A stretch of DNA of 64,000 nucleotides from SUG2458 sp963651465 (GTDB taxonomy: Bacteria; Bacillota_I; Bacilli_A; RFN20; CAG-826): NCBI GenBank assembly GCA_963651465.1, contig CAVJPS010000015.1, forward strand, positions 1 through 64,000. Direction: 5' to 3'. A program made the position numbers and the translations under genes. Shown piece by piece: positions 17,698 to 26,517 of the stretch. The notes under the pieces are model-generated. The model was not told the origin of the DNA. It saw nothing but the letters and a program-made list of their open reading frames with translations, and made no database searches. The first letter of the stretch is position 1. The number at the start of each line of letters is the position of its first letter.

Positions 17698-17773
17698 TGG
17701 TGGTCCAAGCCGGGATTGAACCGGCGACACATGGATTTTCAGTCCATTGCTCTACCAACTGAGCTACCGGACC
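17698..17773 (-). tRNA. tRNA-Phe (GAA)
   Basis: Full cloverleaf on the minus strand, 76 bases, anticodon loop CTGAAAA giving GAA, TTCAATCC in the T loop region, encoded CCA end. Downstream partner of tRNA-Asp. Confidence 0.96.
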
Positions 17774-17785
17774 ATCTAAATAAGA

Positions 17786-17861
17786 TGGCGGACCAGACGA
17801 GAATCGAACTCGCGATCTTCTCCGTGACAGGGAGACATGTTAACCGCTACACCACTGGTCC
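17786..17861 (-). tRNA. tRNA-Asp (GTC)
   Basis: Minus strand, 76 bases, acceptor GGACCAG/CTGGTCC, discriminator G, anticodon loop CTGTCAC giving GTC, encoded CCA. First gene of a two-tRNA operon. Confidence 0.96.
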
Positions 17862-17920
17862 ATGACTTAGCGCTTTTTTATTATGCAAAAAAATGACAAA
17901 AAAAGCAAGTGAAAATAATA
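17862..17920 (-). promoter_or_regulatory. Promoter and leader of the tRNA-Asp/Phe operon
   Basis: Minus strand TTGCTT, a 17-base spacer, CATAAT, then a short leader ending GCGCTAAGTCAT directly before the mature tRNA. The same leader ending recurs before tRNA-Cys. Confidence 0.7.
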
Positions 17921-18002
17921 AAATATTTAAGTTTTTTTAATATTTATAATTTTTTAAGGAATTTTTAAAGTTTTTTCGAAATTATATGTAGGAGGTTTAT
18001 AT

Positions 18003-18857
18003 ATGAAATATAAATATTTTACAATTTTAGGAACATCTTTCATTATATTAGGAGGAGGTATTTTAGGATTAGAACTTAATAAAAATAAGAATGTTCAATC
18101 TTATGATAATACTTATGTAGAAGTAAGTAATGACGATAACAATACATCTTTCATTTTAGAAGATAATGAAGAAAATAATTTAACTGTTAATAAACGTTAT
18201 ATTAACACTAATACTTATGAATTAGAAGCAACTGTAACTCCAACAAATCAAACTGAAGATTTCATTTGGAGTACATCTCATGAAAATCTTGTTTCTATTG
18301 AAACTTATGACAATAAATGTGTTGTTACTAAGATAAATGATTTTAGAGGATACGTTGTTATTAACTTAAAAGTTGGTGATTTAACATGGAATACAAAAGT
18401 ATTTACTAAACCAACTTATGAATTTAAAAAGCTTACAGTTACATCACCTGGTCTTAAAAAGACAAATAAGGGCTATTATAGCCTCGTAGAGACACAAATT
18501 GCAGTAAGTTTTGAATATGTTAGTAATATTGTCACTACGTCTGAGGAAGCTTATTTAAAGCTTAGTGATTATTTTACGATTGAAACCGATGTTGACTATA
18601 GTATTGACTCTCTTATAAGAGTAATGCCACAAGATTTAATCGACGAAATAGAAAGCTATAATTTACCTTTTATGCATTACGGCGATTTATATGGTTATAC
18701 ATATAGTAAAGATAGTAAAAGTGTTAAAGGCTCATTTACAATTGTTATTGATAAAACAAAAGATGGTACATATACAAATCCATTCTTTAGTATGAACTTT
18801 ATCGAATATATTGCACCTACTTCATTAAATGTAAATAACACAGAACTTTATGTGTAA
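18003..18857 (+). CDS. Secreted or membrane-anchored Ig-like (BIG2-type) domain protein
   Basis: A 284-residue protein with an N-terminal hydrophobic segment (YFTILGTSFIILGGGILGLEL) that is a signal anchor without a lipobox. Residues 65-135 look like a bacterial Ig-like (BIG2) domain: YELEATVTPTNQTEDFIWSTS followed by beta-rich sequence. The C-terminal half is also beta-rich and not recognised. AGGAGG precedes the ATG. It stands alone with a strong terminator. A cell-surface role is likely. Confidence 0.7.
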   Translation: MKYKYFTILGTSFIILGGGILGLELNKNKNVQSYDNTYVEVSNDDNNTSFILEDNEENNLTVNKRYINTNTYELEATVTPTNQTEDFIWSTSHENLVSIETYDNKCVVTKINDFRGYVVINLKVGDLTWNTKVFTKPTYEFKKLTVTSPGLKKTNKGYYSLVETQIAVSFEYVSNIVTTSEEAYLKLSDYFTIETDVDYSIDSLIRVMPQDLIDEIESYNLPFMHYGDLYGYTYSKDSKSVKGSFTIVIDKTKDGTYTNPFFSMNFIEYIAPTSLNVNNTELYV

Positions 18858-18862
18858 AGAAA

Positions 18863-18886
18863 AAAGGGCCTTGGCCCTTTCTTTTA
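18863..18886. terminator. Bidirectional terminator
   Basis: Stem AAAGGG with CCCTTT around loop CCTTGG (18863-18880), A-rich on one side and T-rich on the other, between convergent genes. Confidence 0.85.
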
Positions 18887-18892
18887 TTTGAA

Positions 18893-19462
18893 TTAATAAT
18901 TTTCTGCTTTAATCTCAAAAAATGATTGTGGGTGTGCACATACCGGACATACTAATGGTGCATTTTTACCAACATGAATATGACCACAATTACGACACTT
19001 CCACATTACGATATCGTCTTTAACAAAAATTTTACCTTCATCTAAGGCTTTTAACATTTTGCGATATCTTTCTTCGTGTTCTTTTTCAATCTTTGCGACA
19101 CCTTCGAATTGAGCAGCAAGTTTCATAAATCCTTCTTCACGAGCGTCAGCAGCCATTTGAGGATACATATCTGTCCATTCTTCATTTTCACCATTTGCAG
19201 CTTGTTCAAGATTTTCACGAGTTGCTTTTAAAGCACCACCTTGTAATTCTTTAAACCACATTTTAGCGTGTTCTTTTTCGTTTTCAGCTGTTTCTAAGAA
19301 AATAGCAGCAATTTGTTCGTAGCCTTCTTTTTTTGCAACACTTGCCCAATAAGTATACTTATTACGAGCTTGTGATTCACCTGCGAAAGCTTTCATTAAA
19401 TTTTTTTCAGTTTTTGATCCTTTTAATTCCATAAATATTTTATTTAATGAGAGTTTTCTCAT
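18893..19462 (-). CDS. rbr: Rubrerythrin
   Basis: A non-haem di-iron peroxidase that removes hydrogen peroxide in anaerobes. The ferritin-like domain has the paired glutamate/histidine motifs ([27 protein letters not shown]), and the C-terminal rubredoxin domain has CRNC and CPVC. The usual family start is [12 protein letters not shown] at 19432, but AAGGAG lies before the ATG at 19462, so the longer 189-residue form is listed; the start is uncertain by ten codons. It has its own promoter (TTGATT, 18 bases, TATAAT) downstream of a candidate small RNA. Confidence 0.95.
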   Translation of the reverse strand: MRKLSLNKIFMELKGSKTEKNLMKAFAGESQARNKYTYWASVAKKEGYEQIAAIFLETAENEKEHAKMWFKELQGGALKATRENLEQAANGENEEWTDMYPQMAADAREEGFMKLAAQFEGVAKIEKEHEERYRKMLKALDEGKIFVKDDIVMWKCRNCGHIHVGKNAPLVCPVCAHPQSFFEIKAENY

Positions 19463-19513
19463 TTCTCCTTTACTTTATTATATATTTAGAAAAACATAAA
19501 AATCAATATATTC

Positions 19514-19641
19514 AAAAAAAAGAGAGATGGATCAATTTTTCGTTGCCCATCTCGTGGATTACATTAAAGCAATTGCAATATCTATATTCTAATAAAAATT
19601 AGATTGGTACATATAGCTTACAATTAGCTTTAACAAAAAAC
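19514..19641 (-). ncRNA. Candidate structured small RNA upstream of rubrerythrin
   Basis: On the minus strand a TATAAT (19642-19647) is followed by a nested hairpin: TTAAAGC-AATTG with CAATTGCTTTAA, inside it CTATAT with ATATAG, and at the tip TCTAAT with ATTAGA. Then comes a terminator hairpin, GAGATGG with CCATCTC (19547-19553 and 19524-19530), ending in eight T. The total is about 120 bases and has no reading frame. Rubrerythrin has its own promoter after the terminator, so this is either a free small RNA or an upstream leader. Family not recognised; the long hairpin vaguely recalls 6S RNA but is shorter. Confidence 0.45.
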
Positions 19642-19705
19642 ATTATAATATTAATTTTTATTTTTGAATAGAATTTTTATAAAAATATTTATTTTTCGTT
19701 AATTT

Positions 19706-20620
19706 CTAAATTTTTTCTTTTTTTTCTTTTAAATAATAACGTAAAACAAATTCATTACCAATAACAAAGAATAACATAAAGATTAATCCACCTAACGAAA
19801 CGTCAGTTAGATAATGAGCCCCTATAAGCATTCTCGTAAATGCTACTATAAAACACCAAGCCATTCCTCCAAAGAAGAATAAATGTTGATATTTTTCACC
19901 TTTATTATAGAAAAGTGGAAGATAAGCAAAGAACATCATTGCAAGAGCACTACATGCAGTATGACCGGAAGGACATGATTTAAATTCTTCTGAAGTTACT
20001 TTTAAGCCATTTACAATTTGTCCTAAGTAATCTTTGTATTCACTACAACGTTCCCACCAATTATGGTATTCTACAAGTCCACTATTAACTACATATCTAA
20101 AACGAGGACGATGTAAAATAATTTTAATAAGAGTTACGCCAGGAACAAGAGCTAAGAAAGCTACCATACCCATAATTAAAATTAAAATCCATAACCGAGG
20201 ATTGTAATTATTTTTAACTGTAACAAATCCCCAATAATAGAATAATCCCATTGTTACTAAGCTTATAGGATAACCAATATACCATTTATCTGGTACATTA
20301 AATGCATTAACGGAAATGATTTCTTTTCCACCATAATAAATTGTAAAAGCAGCTAAACCAAATGAAAAGAAATAACATAATACTTTAAATATCATTTTCA
20401 TTTCTTTTCCTTTAAATGCTAAGACAAATAACGCACCACCTAAAAATGCAAGACATCCATATCCTGGTAACATGCCTATTGCAGCAAAAATAAGTCCAAA
20501 TAAATTTCCTTCTGAATATATAGTTTGATTAATAGCTAAATCAATATTATTGATTGAACCAATAATAAAACATACAACAAAAACAACGATTGGAACAAAA
20601 ATATAAATTCTATTTTTCAT
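19706..20620 (-). CDS. PAP2-family membrane phosphatase
   Basis: A 304-residue integral membrane phosphatase of the PAP2 type, likely acting on a lipid phosphate or pyrophosphate. The three catalytic motifs are present: LHRPRFRY (KxxxxxxRP-like, with Arg), CPSGHTA (PSGH) and TRMLIGAHYLTDVSLGG (SRxxxxxHxxxD). There are about eight membrane helices. TAGGAG precedes the ATG. It stands alone between the tRNA cluster and rubrerythrin. Possible roles include undecaprenyl pyrophosphate recycling or phospholipid turnover. Confidence 0.88.
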   Translation of the reverse strand: MKNRIYIFVPIVVFVVCFIIGSINNIDLAINQTIYSEGNLFGLIFAAIGMLPGYGCLAFLGGALFVLAFKGKEMKMIFKVLCYFFSFGLAAFTIYYGGKEIISVNAFNVPDKWYIGYPISLVTMGLFYYWGFVTVKNNYNPRLWILILIMGMVAFLALVPGVTLIKIILHRPRFRYVVNSGLVEYHNWWERCSEYKDYLGQIVNGLKVTSEEFKSCPSGHTACSALAMMFFAYLPLFYNKGEKYQHLFFFGGMAWCFIVAFTRMLIGAHYLTDVSLGGLIFMLFFVIGNEFVLRYYLKEKKEKI

Positions 20621-20685
20621 AATTTTTTCTCCTATTTATAATGTATCACAAACATTAATAAAGAAAAAGAAGGAGGTGCTTTTTA

Positions 20686-20719
20686 GAAAAAAAAAACAGT
20701 ATCGTTATTTCGATACTGT
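20686..20719 (-). terminator. Terminator of the five-tRNA operon
   Basis: Stem ACAGTATCG (20696-20704) with CGATACTGT (20711-20719). A run of about ten A on the low side gives the T tract on the minus strand. Confidence 0.92.
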
Positions 20720-20727
20720 AATATCCT

Positions 20728-20803
<76 letters not shown>

Positions 20804-20809
20804 ATAAAC

Positions 20810-20900
20810 TGGCGGAGAATTAGAGATTCGAACTCTAGCGGGACTTTCATCCCCTATCGGTTTTCAAGACCGACCCCTTCAACCACTTGGGTAATTCTCC
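20810..20900 (-). tRNA. tRNA-Ser (TGA)
   Basis: Minus strand, 91 bases with a long variable arm, acceptor GGAGAAT, anticodon loop CTTGAAA giving TGA, CCA encoded. Confidence 0.96.
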
Positions 20901-20916
20901 GTATTTAATAAATGTT

Positions 20917-20992
20917 TGGTGGACCCTATAGGATTCGAACCTATAACCAGTCGGTTATGAGCCGACGGCTCTAACCGTTGAGCTAAGGGTCC
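20917..20992 (-). tRNA. tRNA with CAT anticodon, probably tRNA-Ile2
   Basis: Minus strand, 76 bases, acceptor starting GGACCCT, anticodon loop CTCATAA. The sequence around the anticodon (CGGCTCATAACCG) resembles the lysidine-modified tRNA-Ile of other Bacillota rather than elongator Met, which is present separately at 21052. CCA encoded. Confidence 0.85.
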
Positions 20993-21051
20993 AAAGCCAT
21001 ATGGCATATAATGCAAAACTTTTTTCTAAAAAAAAATTGCGTAAACTTAAT

Positions 21052-21128
21052 TGGTAGCTGCGGAGGGGGTCGAACCCACGACCTGCCGGGTATGAACCGG
21101 CCGCTCTAGCCAACTGAGCTACACAGCC
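21052..21128 (-). tRNA. Elongator tRNA-Met (CAT)
   Basis: Minus strand, 77 bases, begins GGCTGTGTAGCTCAG, anticodon loop TTCATAC, CCA encoded. It resembles elongator Met of Bacillota. Confidence 0.9.
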
Positions 21129-21137
21129 AAATAAACA

Positions 21138-21213
21138 TGGTGGAGCTGAAGAGGATCGAACTCTCTACCCCCTGCTTGCAAAGCAGGTGCTCTCCCAGAT
21201 GAGCTACAGCCCC
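21138..21213 (-). tRNA. tRNA-Ala (TGC)
   Basis: Minus strand, 76 bases, GGGGCTGTAGCTC start, anticodon loop TTTGCAA giving TGC, G-U pairing typical of Ala in the acceptor, CCA encoded. First gene of the operon Ala-Met-Ile2-Ser-fMet. Confidence 0.96.
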
Positions 21214-21220
21214 ATGTCAT

Positions 21221-21275
21221 TGACTTACGCAAAATTGATTTTACACATTTTGCGAGTCATTTGCAAGTTTTTTTA
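21221..21275 (-). promoter_or_regulatory. Promoter of the tRNA-Ala operon inside an inverted repeat
   Basis: Minus strand TTGCAA, 17 bases, TAAAAT. The -10 is bracketed by CGCAAAAT and ATTTTGCG (21228-21235 and 21247-21254), extended by TGACT/AGTCA further out. Confidence 0.65.
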
Positions 21276-21336
21276 ATAAAAAACTTTAAAAACTTTTAAT
21301 CTATGTTCCACATGAACTTAATCATGACATAAACAA

Positions 21337-21413
<77 letters not shown>

Positions 21414-21419
21414 AAATAA

Positions 21420-21496
21420 TGGTGCGCCCAGCAAGAATCGAACTCGCAACCTTTAGATTCGTAGTCTAACACTCTATCCAGTTGAGCTATAGGCGC
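21420..21496 (-). tRNA. tRNA-Arg (ACG)
   Basis: Minus strand, 77 bases, GCGCCTATAGCTC start, anticodon loop CTACGAA giving ACG (wobble inosine expected), CCA encoded. Six bases upstream of tRNA-Pro in the same transcript. Confidence 0.95.
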
Positions 21497-21497
21497 A

Positions 21498-21542
21498 TCG
21501 CTAATATAGTATAGCAAACACGACTTTCAATTTCAATTACTT
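21498..21542 (-). promoter_or_regulatory. Promoter of the tRNA-Arg/Pro operon
   Basis: Minus strand TTGAAA, a 17-base spacer, TATACT with TGC before it, and a short leader ending TTAGCGAT at the mature 5' end. Confidence 0.65.
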
Positions 21543-21565
21543 TTTTAAAAAAGTTTTTAAAAAGA

Positions 21566-21639
21566 TGGAGGATCCTGTCGGAGTCGAACCAACGCTCATT
21601 GAGTTGCAGTCAATTGCCTTACCACTTGGCTAAGGATCC
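21566..21639 (-). tRNA. tRNA-Cys (GCA)
   Basis: Minus strand, 74 bases, GGATCCTTAGCC start, anticodon loop CTGCAAC giving GCA, discriminator T as in Cys, CCA encoded. Confidence 0.96.
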
Positions 21640-21643
21640 ATGT

Positions 21644-21692
21644 CTTAGCGACGTCTATAAATATATCATCGCTAAGCAATTTTTTCAAGATG
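21644..21692 (-). promoter_or_regulatory. Promoter of tRNA-Cys with flanking inverted repeat
   Basis: Minus strand TTGAAA, 17 bases, TATATT. CTTAGCGA (21644-21651) and TCGCTAAG (21669-21676) form a perfect eight-base inverted repeat with a 17-base centre holding the -10. Confidence 0.65.
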
Positions 21693-21720
21693 TTTATTAA
21701 AATAATTATTAAATTATTTA

Positions 21721-23205
21721 TTATTTAGCAGCATTTTGAGCACGTCTAGCTTGACGACGCTTTTTAGAAAGTACTTTTTTAACTACATAGTGTGTTCCAA
21801 AGCCAATACCAACTAAAGCAATGCAGCCAAGAATAATATAGGTAGTATAAGAAATTCTAGAAGCTCTAGCACGTGCCCACATAGCAACAACAGCTAAATT
21901 ACGTTCACTACCAAAGTCGTGCATCATACCACAACGATTAATAGCTTCTAATGATGGGAAACGAGCATTTAATGCACCTAATTTTTCACTACCTTCAGCA
22001 GAGATTGTTGTTACACTTGATGCATCAACTGTATCTCCAAAGAAATAAGATAAATCTAATTCATATAATTCATCTGTTCCTTCTTCAGCATCGTAGTTTT
22101 CGTGAAGGTATGCAAGAACGTCTTCGCCAGCAATTGCACATGTATATCCGACATAATCCATATTTAAAACAGCATTTTCAGGAGCTGAAATATAGTTAAT
22201 AAATGCTTGTGCTAAATCTGTTTGAGCGCCTTTTAACATACAGAAGCCATCAAACCAAATGTTTGAACCTTCCTCAGGAAGACTATAACGTAATTCACAA
22301 TCGTTTTCTTCAGCTGCTAATTCAATAGCGTAAGCAGCATCACCTGACCAAGCAAAGTTAATATCAATTTTACCTGTAACAATATCATTTTTACCACTAT
22401 CGACTTCAAAACCATAAATATTTTCTTTTAATGAAGTTAAAGCATCTTCTACTTCTTCTAATGTTGCATCATCACAAAGATTGATATATTCATTAACTTT
22501 TGATTTGTAGTAATCTGAAGTAATTAAACCAGCTTCATATTGTTCACCTAATAAATCAAATACATGTTTATATGCTTTAAAAATCCCTAAAATGTATGTA
22601 TCTCTCATTGAATCTTTAACTGAGATTTTATTTTTATATTTAGAATTCCAAAGAACTTCCCAAGTTTGAACATCTTCATCACTAACATTAGCTGGGTTAT
22701 AAACAAGGCCCATTGTTCCCCACATATAAGCAGCAGCGTAATCACTATAGCCGTTTGAGTCAAAAATATTTTTTAAATATGGTGATAAGTTTGAAGTATA
22801 GTTAGGAATAGATGCTGCATCAAATTTAAGAAGTAAATCTTCACTGCGCATTTTTTCAATCATATAGTCAGACGCAACGATTAAATCATATTGTTTTCCT
22901 AATTGTGAAACTTGATTGTACATTGTTTCGTTAGTATCGTAGCAATCATATTGAACATTAATTTCTTCACCATAATTTTCAGCATACCAATCAGCAAAAA
23001 GGTCAGCCATTGTACGTTGATCATCATCTTCATAAATATAATCTTCACAGTTATAAATTTTTAAAGTACGTTTTTCAGCATTTTTTATTGTTGGAGTACC
23101 GATATGATATGTACTAACAGTTTTAGCACCAATTTCTTTTGTTGCTTCTTGTGAAACAGGTATGAATAAAGCTGCTAAAGCAAAACCTAAAACAATTTTT
23201 TTCAT
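21721..23205 (-). CDS. potD: PotD-like polyamine-binding protein with C-terminal membrane anchor
   Basis: Extracytoplasmic substrate-binding protein of a spermidine/putrescine ABC importer (about 494 residues). The N-terminal signal MKKIVLGFALAALF lacks a lipobox cysteine. The binding domain shows family features (NCEDYI near the start, ASDYMIEKM, FAWSGDAAYA, WFDGFCML). Instead of a lipid anchor, a hydrophobic helix (YIILGCIALVGIGFGTHYVV) and a basic tail close the protein. The ATG at 23205 follows the potC stop by one base and has AAAGG upstream; a longer frame to 23292 lies inside potC. It is the last gene of potABCD. Confidence 0.9.
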   Translation of the reverse strand: MKKIVLGFALAALFIPVSQEATKEIGAKTVSTYHIGTPTIKNAEKRTLKIYNCEDYIYEDDDQRTMADLFADWYAENYGEEINVQYDCYDTNETMYNQVSQLGKQYDLIVASDYMIEKMRSEDLLLKFDAASIPNYTSNLSPYLKNIFDSNGYSDYAAAYMWGTMGLVYNPANVSDEDVQTWEVLWNSKYKNKISVKDSMRDTYILGIFKAYKHVFDLLGEQYEAGLITSDYYKSKVNEYINLCDDATLEEVEDALTSLKENIYGFEVDSGKNDIVTGKIDINFAWSGDAAYAIELAAEENDCELRYSLPEEGSNIWFDGFCMLKGAQTDLAQAFINYISAPENAVLNMDYVGYTCAIAGEDVLAYLHENYDAEEGTDELYELDLSYFFGDTVDASSVTTISAEGSEKLGALNARFPSLEAINRCGMMHDFGSERNLAVVAMWARARASRISYTTYIILGCIALVGIGFGTHYVVKKVLSKKRRQARRAQNAAK

Positions 23206-23206
23206 T

Positions 23207-24013
23207 TTACATATTACCTTTCTTTGTTCTAACACGAGATTTATGAGATTTCTTACTTGTAAAGTTATTAATAATAAGAATAGCAATAGCAAATAAGAAA
23301 ATAATTGTTGTTAAAGCTCTTAACTCTGGTGGAATTGAAGATTTAACAATAACACCTTGAACGTATGTTGATAAGGTGTTAAAACTATTATCACGAGTAA
23401 ATGCAGTGATAACATAATCATCTAAAGATAATGTGAATGCAAGCATAAAGCCACTAACAATACCAGGAAGAATTTCAGGTAAAATAACTTTTACTAATGC
23501 TTGATTTGGAGTACATCCTAAATCAAGAGCAGCTTCGTACATATTTGCATCCATTTGTTTTAATTTAGGTTTAACGTTTAAATATACAAATGAAATTGTT
23601 AATACAACGTGACCAATTAAAAGAGTAAAGAAACCATTTTTCCAAGAGAATGCAACAAATAATACAGCAAGAGATAAAGCCATAACTATTTCAGCATTTA
23701 CAACTGGAATTTGGTTAATAGTTTCAGATATATGTTTAAATTTTTTAGAAGAATAGAAGGTACCAATAGCACCTAATGTTCCTAAAATAGTTGAAACGAT
23801 AGCACTTGTAAAACCAACTAATAAAGTATTACCAAGAGCTTCCATAATCTTCTTGTTTTGGAATAATTTAACATATAAATTTAACGAAAATGTATCCCAA
23901 GTACCAACTAAAGTTGTCTCAGTAAAACTAAATACAATAAGAGTAAATACTGGAATATACATTAACAAGAGAATTAAGTATAAATATGATTTTGCAAATA
24001 TCTTTTTTACCAT
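23207..24013 (-). CDS. potC: Spermidine/putrescine ABC transporter permease PotC
   Basis: A 268-residue permease with six membrane helices. The cytoplasmic EAA loop is visible as YEAALDLGCTPNQALVKVILPEILPGI, which contacts PotA. The start overlaps the end of potB by seven bases, with GGAGAGGAG inside potB as ribosome site, so translation is coupled. Together with PotB it forms the membrane channel for polyamine uptake. Confidence 0.94.
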   Translation of the reverse strand: MVKKIFAKSYLYLILLLMYIPVFTLIVFSFTETTLVGTWDTFSLNLYVKLFQNKKIMEALGNTLLVGFTSAIVSTILGTLGAIGTFYSSKKFKHISETINQIPVVNAEIVMALSLAVLFVAFSWKNGFFTLLIGHVVLTISFVYLNVKPKLKQMDANMYEAALDLGCTPNQALVKVILPEILPGIVSGFMLAFTLSLDDYVITAFTRDNSFNTLSTYVQGVIVKSSIPPELRALTTIIFLFAIAILIINNFTSKKSHKSRVRTKKGNM

Positions 24014-24906
24014 AAGTTACTCTTCTCCTCTCCATCACCCTTTGAAAATTTACGAGTGATTAATACGCTTAAACCAATTAATGCAAGCATAACAAGAGCT
24101 AAGAACGATCCATTATGCCAGTCACTTTGTCCAAATAATTGGTCAATATATTTACCAAATAAAATAACGTTACCTTCTGATAAGATATCGGAAATAACAT
24201 ATGATGACATTGTAGGCATAAATACCATTGTTGCAGCACTAACAATACCAGGCATTGTCATAGGAATAATAACTTTTGTAAATTGTTTGACTGGAGAAGC
24301 ACCTAAATCAGCAGCAGCTTCGATTTGGCTACGATCCATTTTTAACATGGTTGAATGTAAAGGTAAGATAACAAATGGTAAATAGTTACTTACTAAACCA
24401 ACCATAGTTGCAAATTGAGGATATTTACCGCCACCTAGGCCAATCCAACTTAATAAGTCTCTTGTTGCCCAAGTACGAATAACAAAGTTAATCCACATAG
24501 GCATAATAAACATCATAACTAATAATGAATTTTTATTAAAATTTTTATTTGCAAGAATATAAGCTATAGGATAACCAATAAGTAAACAAATAGCAGTATT
24601 TGCAAATCCGTATACAAAACTTAATACAAGAACATCAACTTTTGATTGGTCATTAAAGAATTTTGAAACATTCTCAAAAGAGAAGTGTCCAGTGGAATTT
24701 GTAAATGCATAGTAAAATACTACCAAAATTGGTAATACTACAAAGAATATCATGAATAAAATATATGGAATAGCTAGGTATTTTCTTTGAAAGTGGAAGA
24801 ACCATTTCTTCTTTTTCTCTTCTTGATGAGAATTAGAAGATTCTAAATTTATTTCTTTTGTTTCTTTGCTAGAAACAATTTCTTCATCTATTTTTTTATT
24901 TGACAT
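24007..24906 (-). CDS. potB: Spermidine/putrescine ABC transporter permease PotB
   Basis: A 299-residue permease with an unusual 45-residue charged cytoplasmic N-terminus, six membrane helices and the EAA loop IEAAADLGASPVKQFTKVIIPMTMPGI. The start overlaps the end of potA by 11 bases. It forms a heterodimer with PotC. Confidence 0.94.
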   Translation of the reverse strand: MSNKKIDEEIVSSKETKEINLESSNSHQEEKKKKWFFHFQRKYLAIPYILFMIFFVVLPILVVFYYAFTNSTGHFSFENVSKFFNDQSKVDVLVLSFVYGFANTAICLLIGYPIAYILANKNFNKNSLLVMMFIMPMWINFVIRTWATRDLLSWIGLGGGKYPQFATMVGLVSNYLPFVILPLHSTMLKMDRSQIEAAADLGASPVKQFTKVIIPMTMPGIVSAATMVFMPTMSSYVISDILSEGNVILFGKYIDQLFGQSDWHNGSFLALVMLALIGLSVLITRKFSKGDGEEKSNLW

Positions 24907-26386
24907 AGTTCTTTGCCTCAGCTTTTAATTTCATTTTAATTTTTTCTGGAGCAATTTTTACACTAACTAAATCATTTTCATTCCATGTATATTCAGTATT
25001 AACAATAAAATCATCTTCGTCATTACGAACAATAACTTCGTAGTGGTCACCAATATAAATTGTAGAAATAATTTCACCAGTACTTTGACCAGCTTCTACG
25101 TCATCGCAAATTTCAATATCATTTAAACCAACTTTGATTGAAACGTCAGCATCAGTTAAATCATATTTTACCCCATTTTCGTCAACAAGATAACCTTCTT
25201 CGTCAAGGGTTGAATGAGGGATTAATTGAGTTACGTCACAATCAAATGTTCCGTTTGCGAAACATACTTGATTGTTTTTAGTAATATATCCTTCATATGC
25301 GTTTTCTGTATATTCTTTTTTCATAATGTGAATTAAATCAGGATCAATTGATAAAGATACTTCTTCATTAATTTTTCTATCTTTTGTATCTTGGATAAGC
25401 ACTTCTTGTTTACCAACCATTACAGTATATTGATAGTGAATACCTTTAAAGATTTTATTAACTAAAACACCGTTAACCATTCCTTTATCTTTTGATTTAA
25501 TATCAATATCTTCTGGTCGGATAACAATATCTACTTTTTCATTTTTAGGGAAATCGTCAACACATTCAAATGTTGTACCTAAGAACTTAACTTTCTTATC
25601 ACCCATCATTGTACCAGCATAAATATTTGATTCACCAATAAAGTCAGCAACGAATGCATTTTTTGGTTCATTATAAATATCTTCTGGGGTACCAATTTGT
25701 TGAATTAAACCATCAGACATAACAACTATCGTATCAGATAAAGTTAAAGCTTCTTCTTGATCGTGTGTAACATAAATAAAAGTAATGCCTAATTTTTTAT
25801 GCATTTCTTTTAATTCAAGTTGCATTTCTTTTCTCATCTTTAAATCTAAAGCGCCTAAAGGTTCATCAAGAAGTAAAATTTCAGGCTCGTTAACAATAGC
25901 ACGAGCAATAGCAATACGTTGTTGTTGACCACCAGATAAAGTTGAAATATCACGTTCTTCTAATTCTTCTAAATCAACAATCTTTAATGCACGCATAACT
26001 TTTGCATCAATTTCATCTTCAGTTAACTTTCTTAGCTTTCCTGGCTTATTTTCATTTGGAACTTTTTTAAGTCTTAATCCAAATGCAACGTTATCGTAAA
26101 CATTTAAATGTTGGAATAAAGCATAACGTTGGAAAACTGTATTAATAGGTCTTTTATATGGTGGAATTCTTGTAATATCTTCACCATTTAAAGTAATTGT
26201 ACCTTTGCTAGGCATTTCAAAACCTGCAATCATACGTAATGTGGTTGTTTTACCACAGCCTGATGGGCCTAGGAATGTGACAAATTCTCCTTTTTTGACA
26301 TAAAGGTTGAAGTCTTCGACGGCATAATCACCATTAAATTCCTTTGCAACATCGGTAAGTTGAATAATAATATCATCTTTTTTCAT
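24896..26386 (-). CDS. potA: Spermidine/putrescine ABC transporter ATPase PotA, with enlarged C-terminal domain
   Basis: ATPase of the polyamine importer. Walker A is GPSGCGKTT (residues 40-48), the signature is LSGGQQQR, and Walker B is LLLDEPLGALD. At 496 residues it is over 100 longer than usual PotA. The extra length lies in the C-terminal TOBE region, where a roughly 100-residue segment (from about TENAYEGYITK to VGLNDIEICDD) seems inserted. The ATG at 26386 follows AAGGGGAG. It is the first gene of potABCD and is read from the promoter at 26518-26546 through a structured leader. Confidence 0.94.
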   Translation of the reverse strand: MKKDDIIIQLTDVAKEFNGDYAVEDFNLYVKKGEFVTFLGPSGCGKTTTLRMIAGFEMPSKGTITLNGEDITRIPPYKRPINTVFQRYALFQHLNVYDNVAFGLRLKKVPNENKPGKLRKLTEDEIDAKVMRALKIVDLEELEERDISTLSGGQQQRIAIARAIVNEPEILLLDEPLGALDLKMRKEMQLELKEMHKKLGITFIYVTHDQEEALTLSDTIVVMSDGLIQQIGTPEDIYNEPKNAFVADFIGESNIYAGTMMGDKKVKFLGTTFECVDDFPKNEKVDIVIRPEDIDIKSKDKGMVNGVLVNKIFKGIHYQYTVMVGKQEVLIQDTKDRKINEEVSLSIDPDLIHIMKKEYTENAYEGYITKNNQVCFANGTFDCDVTQLIPHSTLDEEGYLVDENGVKYDLTDADVSIKVGLNDIEICDDVEAGQSTGEIISTIYIGDHYEVIVRNDEDDFIVNTEYTWNENDLVSVKIAPEKIKMKLKAEAKNYVK

Positions 26387-26511
26387 TTTTGTACTCTCCC
26401 CTTACTAAAATTGAAAATATTGGCAATGATCTTCGATATTGTTTCCTTTATGAAGAAAACCCCACCCCAAATAAACAAAATATTTATCCAAAGTAAGGTT
26501 CTTTTTTGCTC
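26387..26511 (-). promoter_or_regulatory. Structured 5' leader of potABCD
   Basis: A 125-base leader containing a hairpin GTTTTCTT with AAGGAAAC, and a seven-base segment CCTTACT (26492-26498) complementary to AGTAAGG (26400-26406), which overlaps the potA ribosome site. Pairing would hide the ribosome site, so translational control is possible. Confidence 0.4.
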
Positions 26512-26517
26512 GAAAAA

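Noticed and set aside
19514..19647. 6S RNA
   Set aside because: The hairpin is long, but the transcript is only about 120 bases and I cannot see the conserved 6S bubble and closing stem; left as an unnamed candidate.
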